Source of the DNA: Pseudoxanthomonas sp.
GTDB lineage: Bacteria > Pseudomonadota > Gammaproteobacteria > Xanthomonadales > Xanthomonadaceae
Direction: 5' to 3'
Assembly: GCA_017745195.1 (NCBI GenBank)
Contig: JAGHZW010000088.1
Location: 82,574-117,414, forward strand
Length of the DNA stretch: 34,841 nt
Positions 32,506 through 34,841 of the stretch are shown here, piece by piece. The translations under genes and the position numbers were made by a program. The notes below the pieces were generated by a model. It did not search any database. It was not told the origin of the DNA and was given only the letters and a program-made list of their open reading frames with translations. Position 1 is the stretch's first letter. Every line of letters begins with the position of its first letter.

Positions 32506-32521
32506 GCACGCGCGGTCGCGC

Positions 32522-32545
32522 ATGCCGGTGCACCCGCACCGGCAT
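32522..32545 (+). terminator. hairpin after the aldolase gene
   Basis: A perfect 10-base stem (ATGCCGGTGC with GCACCGGCAT) and four-base loop lie 16 bases after the aldolase stop. Only a weak T content follows. It probably terminates or partly terminates transcription before the nicotinamidase gene. Confidence 0.65.
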
Positions 32546-32583
32546 TCATGGTCGAATTGGCGCATCCGCGAACGGAACCTGCG

Positions 32584-33213
32584 ATGCCCACCTTTCCCGA
32601 CACCACCGCGCTGGTCGTGGTCGACGTGCAGCCCGACTTCATGCCCGGCGGCTCGCTGGCCTGCCACGAAGGCGATGCCGTCGTTCCCGGTATCGACGCG
32701 CTACTGCGCGCACGCCGCTACCGCACCGTGGTCGCCACCCAGGACTGGCATCCGGCCGGCCACGCCTCCTTCGCCAGCACCCATCCGGGGCGGCGGCCGT
32801 TCGAGTCGATCGAGCTGCACGGCCATCCGCAGACGCTGTGGCCGGACCATTGCGTGCAGGGCACGCCCGGCGCGGCGCTGGACCCGCGCGTGGACTGGAC
32901 CGCGCTCGACCTGGTGTTGCGCAAGGGCAGCAACCCGCAGGTCGACTCCTACAGCGGTTTCCGCGAGAACTTCGGCCCCGGCGGTATCCGCCCGCCGACC
33001 GGCCTGGCCGGCTGGCTGCGCGAGCGCGGCATCGGCGAAGTCCACGTCTGCGGCCTGGCCCGCGACTACTGCGTGCTGTGGACCGCGCAGGACGCGGCGG
33101 CGGCCGGTTTCGGCGTCCGCTTCCTCTGGGAGCTGACCCGCCCGGTCACGCCGGCCGGTGACGCGCCCACCCGCGAAGCGCTGCTGGCCGCCGGCGTCGC
33201 CATCGACGCCTGA
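32584..33213 (+). CDS. pncA: nicotinamidase
   Basis: A 209-residue cysteine hydrolase of the isochorismatase superfamily that deamidates nicotinamide to nicotinic acid in NAD salvage. The ATG at 32584 (MPTFPDTTALVVVDVQPDF) gives the standard N-terminus. The catalytic triad is D14 in VVVDVQPDFMPGGSL, K114 in LVLRKGSNPQVDSYSGF, and C163 in VCGLARDYCVLWTAQDA. The metal-binding block ATQDWHPAGHASFA supplies D and H ligands. All nicotinamidase hallmarks are present. Proximity to the NAD-consuming Sir2 protein is suggestive, since the product of Sir2 is nicotinamide, but the two are on opposite strands with aldolase between. Confidence 0.93.
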   Translation: MPTFPDTTALVVVDVQPDFMPGGSLACHEGDAVVPGIDALLRARRYRTVVATQDWHPAGHASFASTHPGRRPFESIELHGHPQTLWPDHCVQGTPGAALDPRVDWTALDLVLRKGSNPQVDSYSGFRENFGPGGIRPPTGLAGWLRERGIGEVHVCGLARDYCVLWTAQDAAAAGFGVRFLWELTRPVTPAGDAPTREALLAAGVAIDA

Positions 33214-33232
33214 GTCCGGGGCCGGCGTCCGG

Positions 33233-33258
33233 GCAGCGGCCGCTCAGCAGGCCGCTGC
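33233..33258 (+). terminator. hairpin after pncA
   Basis: A perfect 9-base stem (GCAGCGGCC, 33233-33241, with GGCCGCTGC, 33250-33258) and eight-base loop lie 20 bases after the pncA stop. There is no T-run, so terminator strength is uncertain. Confidence 0.5.
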
Positions 33259-33273
33259 TAGGCTGGTCGGATC

Positions 33274-33468
33274 ATGAGTACCGAGCACGCTCCCCTGCCG
33301 TCGGTGATCGCCGACGATCCGCCGCCCGTCCCGCCCGAGCCGCCGTTGCCCAGCGACTGCTGCGAAAGCGGCTGCCCGATCTGCGTGCACGACCTGTACG
33401 CGCAGGAACTCGACGCTTACCGCCAGGCGCTGGCCGACTGGCTGCGCCGCCACCCCGGCGCCAGCTGA
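33274..33468 (+). CDS. small oxidoreductase-like domain protein (PF09791-type)
   Basis: A 64-residue protein. A proline-rich start (DPPPVPPEPPLPS) leads into the signature D-C-C-E-S-G-C-P-I-C-V-H-D-L-Y at residues about 35-49, followed by LDAYRQALADWLRRHP. This is the complete oxidoreductase-like domain found at the N-terminus of some fungal and plant proteins and as tiny stand-alone proteins in proteobacteria. The four cysteines (CC..C..C) could bind a metal or Fe-S cluster. Biochemical function is not established. The start is the ATG at 33274. Confidence 0.8.
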   Translation: MSTEHAPLPSVIADDPPPVPPEPPLPSDCCESGCPICVHDLYAQELDAYRQALADWLRRHPGAS

Positions 33469-33503
33469 GGTGCCCGTCGCGGGCCGATGTCGGCCCGGTG
33501 ACG

Positions 33504-33935
33504 TCAGGCCGGTGGCGTTGCCGCCGGTGCCGCGCTCGCCGGCAGCGGCGGCACCGGCGTCGGCCGGCCCAGCGGATCGAGCGCGATCATCACGAAGTGG
33601 CCGCGCGTGCACAGCTTGCGCTCGCCGGTGAGCAGGTTCTCGGTGATCACCTCGACGTCCACGCTCATCGAGCTGCGCCCGACCTTGACCAGTTGCGCCA
33701 CCACCTCGACCAGGTCGCCCTTGTGGATCGGCTGGTTGAAGTCGACCTGCTCGGAACGCGCGGTGACGACTGTGCTGCGCGCGTAGCGCGATGCGGCGAT
33801 GAACGAGGCCATGTCCATCCACGCCAGCGCCTGGCCACCGAACAGCGTGCCGAGGTGGTTGGTGTGGTCGGGGAAGACCATGTGCAGCAGCCGCGCCTCG
33901 GTCGGACGGGTCTCGATGTTGGGGACTTCGGACAT
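33504..33935 (-). CDS. hotdog-fold acyl-CoA thioesterase (YciA/ACOT-like)
   Basis: A 143-residue cytoplasmic thioesterase. The ATG at 33935 follows AGGAG with six bases spacing, fixing the start; an upstream GTG/ATG extension is not needed. The hotdog signature is HMVFPDHTNHLGTLFGGQALAWMDMASFIAASRYAR, with the N-H-x-G-T-x-F-G-G loop and the acidic residue of WMDMAS typical of YciA/ACOT-type acyl-CoA hydrolases. The central strand SEQVDFNQPIHKGDLVEVVAQLVKVGRSSMSVDVEV is also standard. The C-terminal Pro/Ala tail is variable. It hydrolyses acyl-CoA thioesters, probably with broad specificity. Confidence 0.92.
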   Translation of the reverse strand: MSEVPNIETRPTEARLLHMVFPDHTNHLGTLFGGQALAWMDMASFIAASRYARSTVVTARSEQVDFNQPIHKGDLVEVVAQLVKVGRSSMSVDVEVITENLLTGERKLCTRGHFVMIALDPLGRPTPVPPLPASAAPAATPPA

Positions 33936-34034
33936 GGCGCGCTCCTGCATGCGTGGTACCTCCCGCCGGCAGCGTAGCGCATGCGCTTCACCGGGGGCGC
34001 GTACGCACGTGCCATCCGTCGCTGCGCGCCGGGC

Positions 34035-34841
34035 TCAGACGTCGAACGCGAGCAGGTCCAGCCCGGTCGCCGCACGCACCACGCGGCGATACAGCACGTT
34101 GCCGTTGGCGGCATTGGTCGACACCACGATCGCGCGCTGCCGCGCGACGTCGCCCAGCGCGAAACTCTTGAAGATGCCGCCGTTGCTGCCGGAATGGTAG
34201 AACACCGGGCCGCGGGGTGTCCGTTCCAGATTCCAGCCCAGACCCTTGTCGGTCCAGCGGCCGGGCACGTCGATCTGCCTCGTCAACATCGCCGCGCGCG
34301 TGGCCGGGCGCAGCTCCCACTCGGCGGGCACAGCATGCACCACCAGCGCCATGAAGCGCGAATAGTCCTGCACGGTGCAGCGCAGGCTGGCCGCGGCGTT
34401 GGCGAGGATGTCGGCGGGCCAGGCGACCAGTCCGGGTGGCGCAATGGCCTGCACCGCGGGCAGCGCACGCGCCGCATCCACATAGCGCCAGGCCGACAGC
34501 GCGGTGCCGGAGCGATCGGCCACGACCTGCGCCGCACTCCACTGCTCGCGCAGCATCTGCGGCGGCATGCCCGCGCTTTCAGTCGGATCCACCGTGGCGT
34601 CCGGAGCACGATGTCCGTACACCGAGCGCTCCGCCATCTGCGGGCTCCACGCGTAGCTGCTGTCGCGCATCCCCGCCGGCCCGAACAGCAGGCGCTGCAT
34701 GGTCTGGTCCAGACTTTCGCCGGTGACCATCTCGACCACCCGCTGCAGCCAGAAGAAAGCTTCGCCGGAATAGTCGATGCGCGTACCCGGCGCCACCGCC
34801 GGCGCGAGCTTGTCGTGCGCCGGATCCTTGCGCCAGTCCGG
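34035..34841 (-). CDS. beta-lactamase-family serine hydrolase (partial, N-terminus outside window)
   Basis: The C-terminal 268 residues of a class C beta-lactamase/esterase-like serine hydrolase; the frame stays open to the window edge, so the Ser-x-x-Lys nucleophile lies beyond it. The visible part starts PDWRKDPAHDKLAPAVAPGTRIDYSGEAFFWLQRVVEMVTG, the usual helix after the Y-x-N motif (here Y-S-G, so the Asn is not conserved). QTMQRLLFGPAGMRDSSYAW, ILANAAASLRCTVQDYSRFMALV and the third-box HSGSNGGIFKSF (H-x-G) follow. Such proteins are often esterases or D-aminopeptidases, not true beta-lactamases. Function is uncertain. Confidence 0.85.
   Translation of the reverse strand, partial: PDWRKDPAHDKLAPAVAPGTRIDYSGEAFFWLQRVVEMVTGESLDQTMQRLLFGPAGMRDSSYAWSPQMAERSVYGHRAPDATVDPTESAGMPPQMLREQWSAAQVVADRSGTALSAWRYVDAARALPAVQAIAPPGLVAWPADILANAAASLRCTVQDYSRFMALVVHAVPAEWELRPATRAAMLTRQIDVPGRWTDKGLGWNLERTPRGPVFYHSGSNGGIFKSFALGDVARQRAIVVSTNAANGNVLYRRVVRAATGLDLLAFDV

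Noticed and set aside
34035-34841. Acquired antibiotic-resistance beta-lactamase
   Set aside because: The Y-x-N motif is altered to Y-S-G and the sequence resembles general serine hydrolases/esterases; the nucleophile region is outside the window, so resistance cannot be claimed.

Overview
The window is very GC-rich, densely packed, gammaproteobacterial chromosomal DNA. The gene families and their style point to the Lysobacterales/Xanthomonadaceae (Lysobacter, Luteimonas or Pseudoxanthomonas type). These include a single-chain indolepyruvate ferredoxin oxidoreductase with a DUF6537-type tail, a SixA/orphan ParA/YceI/phospholipase D run, a lipoprotein GH3 enzyme paired with an SSS sugar symporter and a LacI regulator, and the small DCC..C..C oxidoreductase-like protein. 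The lineage is inferred from family content, not from a marker gene. No rRNA, tRNA, CRISPR array, prophage or complete insertion sequence was seen.

Layout. 1-3729 (minus): a secreted alpha-helical protein, then orphan ParA, SixA phosphatase, YceI and a phospholipase D-like lipoprotein cut by the window edge. 3805-6143 (minus): a TPR-like secreted protein, a 2OG-Fe(II) oxygenase and an AEC permease. 6289-10029 (plus): the large indolepyruvate oxidoreductase. 10086-11450 (plus): a secreted HExxH metallopeptidase-like protein with noticeably lower GC and atypical codons. 11588-16220 (minus): a five-gene export/assembly locus, the most interesting part of the window. It holds a Gly/Ala/Asn-rich secreted repeat protein, a small secreted protein, a stand-alone C39 peptidase, another small secreted protein and a coiled-coil plus outer-membrane beta-barrel protein. 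16697-22065 (minus): a beta-glucan/beta-glucoside utilisation operon (GH3 lipoprotein, SSS symporter, LacI regulator) with a candidate LacI-type operator on its promoter.

22541-24879 (plus): a membrane-anchored cytochrome c and an ExeM/NucH-type secreted nuclease. 24955-25112: a REP/MITE-like inverted-repeat element. 25167-34841: housekeeping and accessory metabolism. In order these are a secreted M20 amidohydrolase, TauE/SafE permease, aldo/keto reductase, PurU, Old Yellow Enzyme, Sir2 deacylase, class I fructose-bisphosphate aldolase, nicotinamidase, a small oxidoreductase-like protein, a hotdog acyl-CoA thioesterase and a partial beta-lactamase-family serine hydrolase.

How they fit together. 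The five-gene locus resembles the Pseudomonas Fap functional-amyloid system in parts list (C39 peptidase, coiled-coil/beta-barrel exporter, repeat-rich subunits) but differs in its subunits. Two of its small secreted proteins carry bacteriocin-like double-glycine motifs (hydrophobic residues at -12, -7 and -4, then GG). These would be natural cleavage sites for the neighbouring C39 peptidase. Several strong hairpins lie between genes and probably set transcript ends or relative expression.
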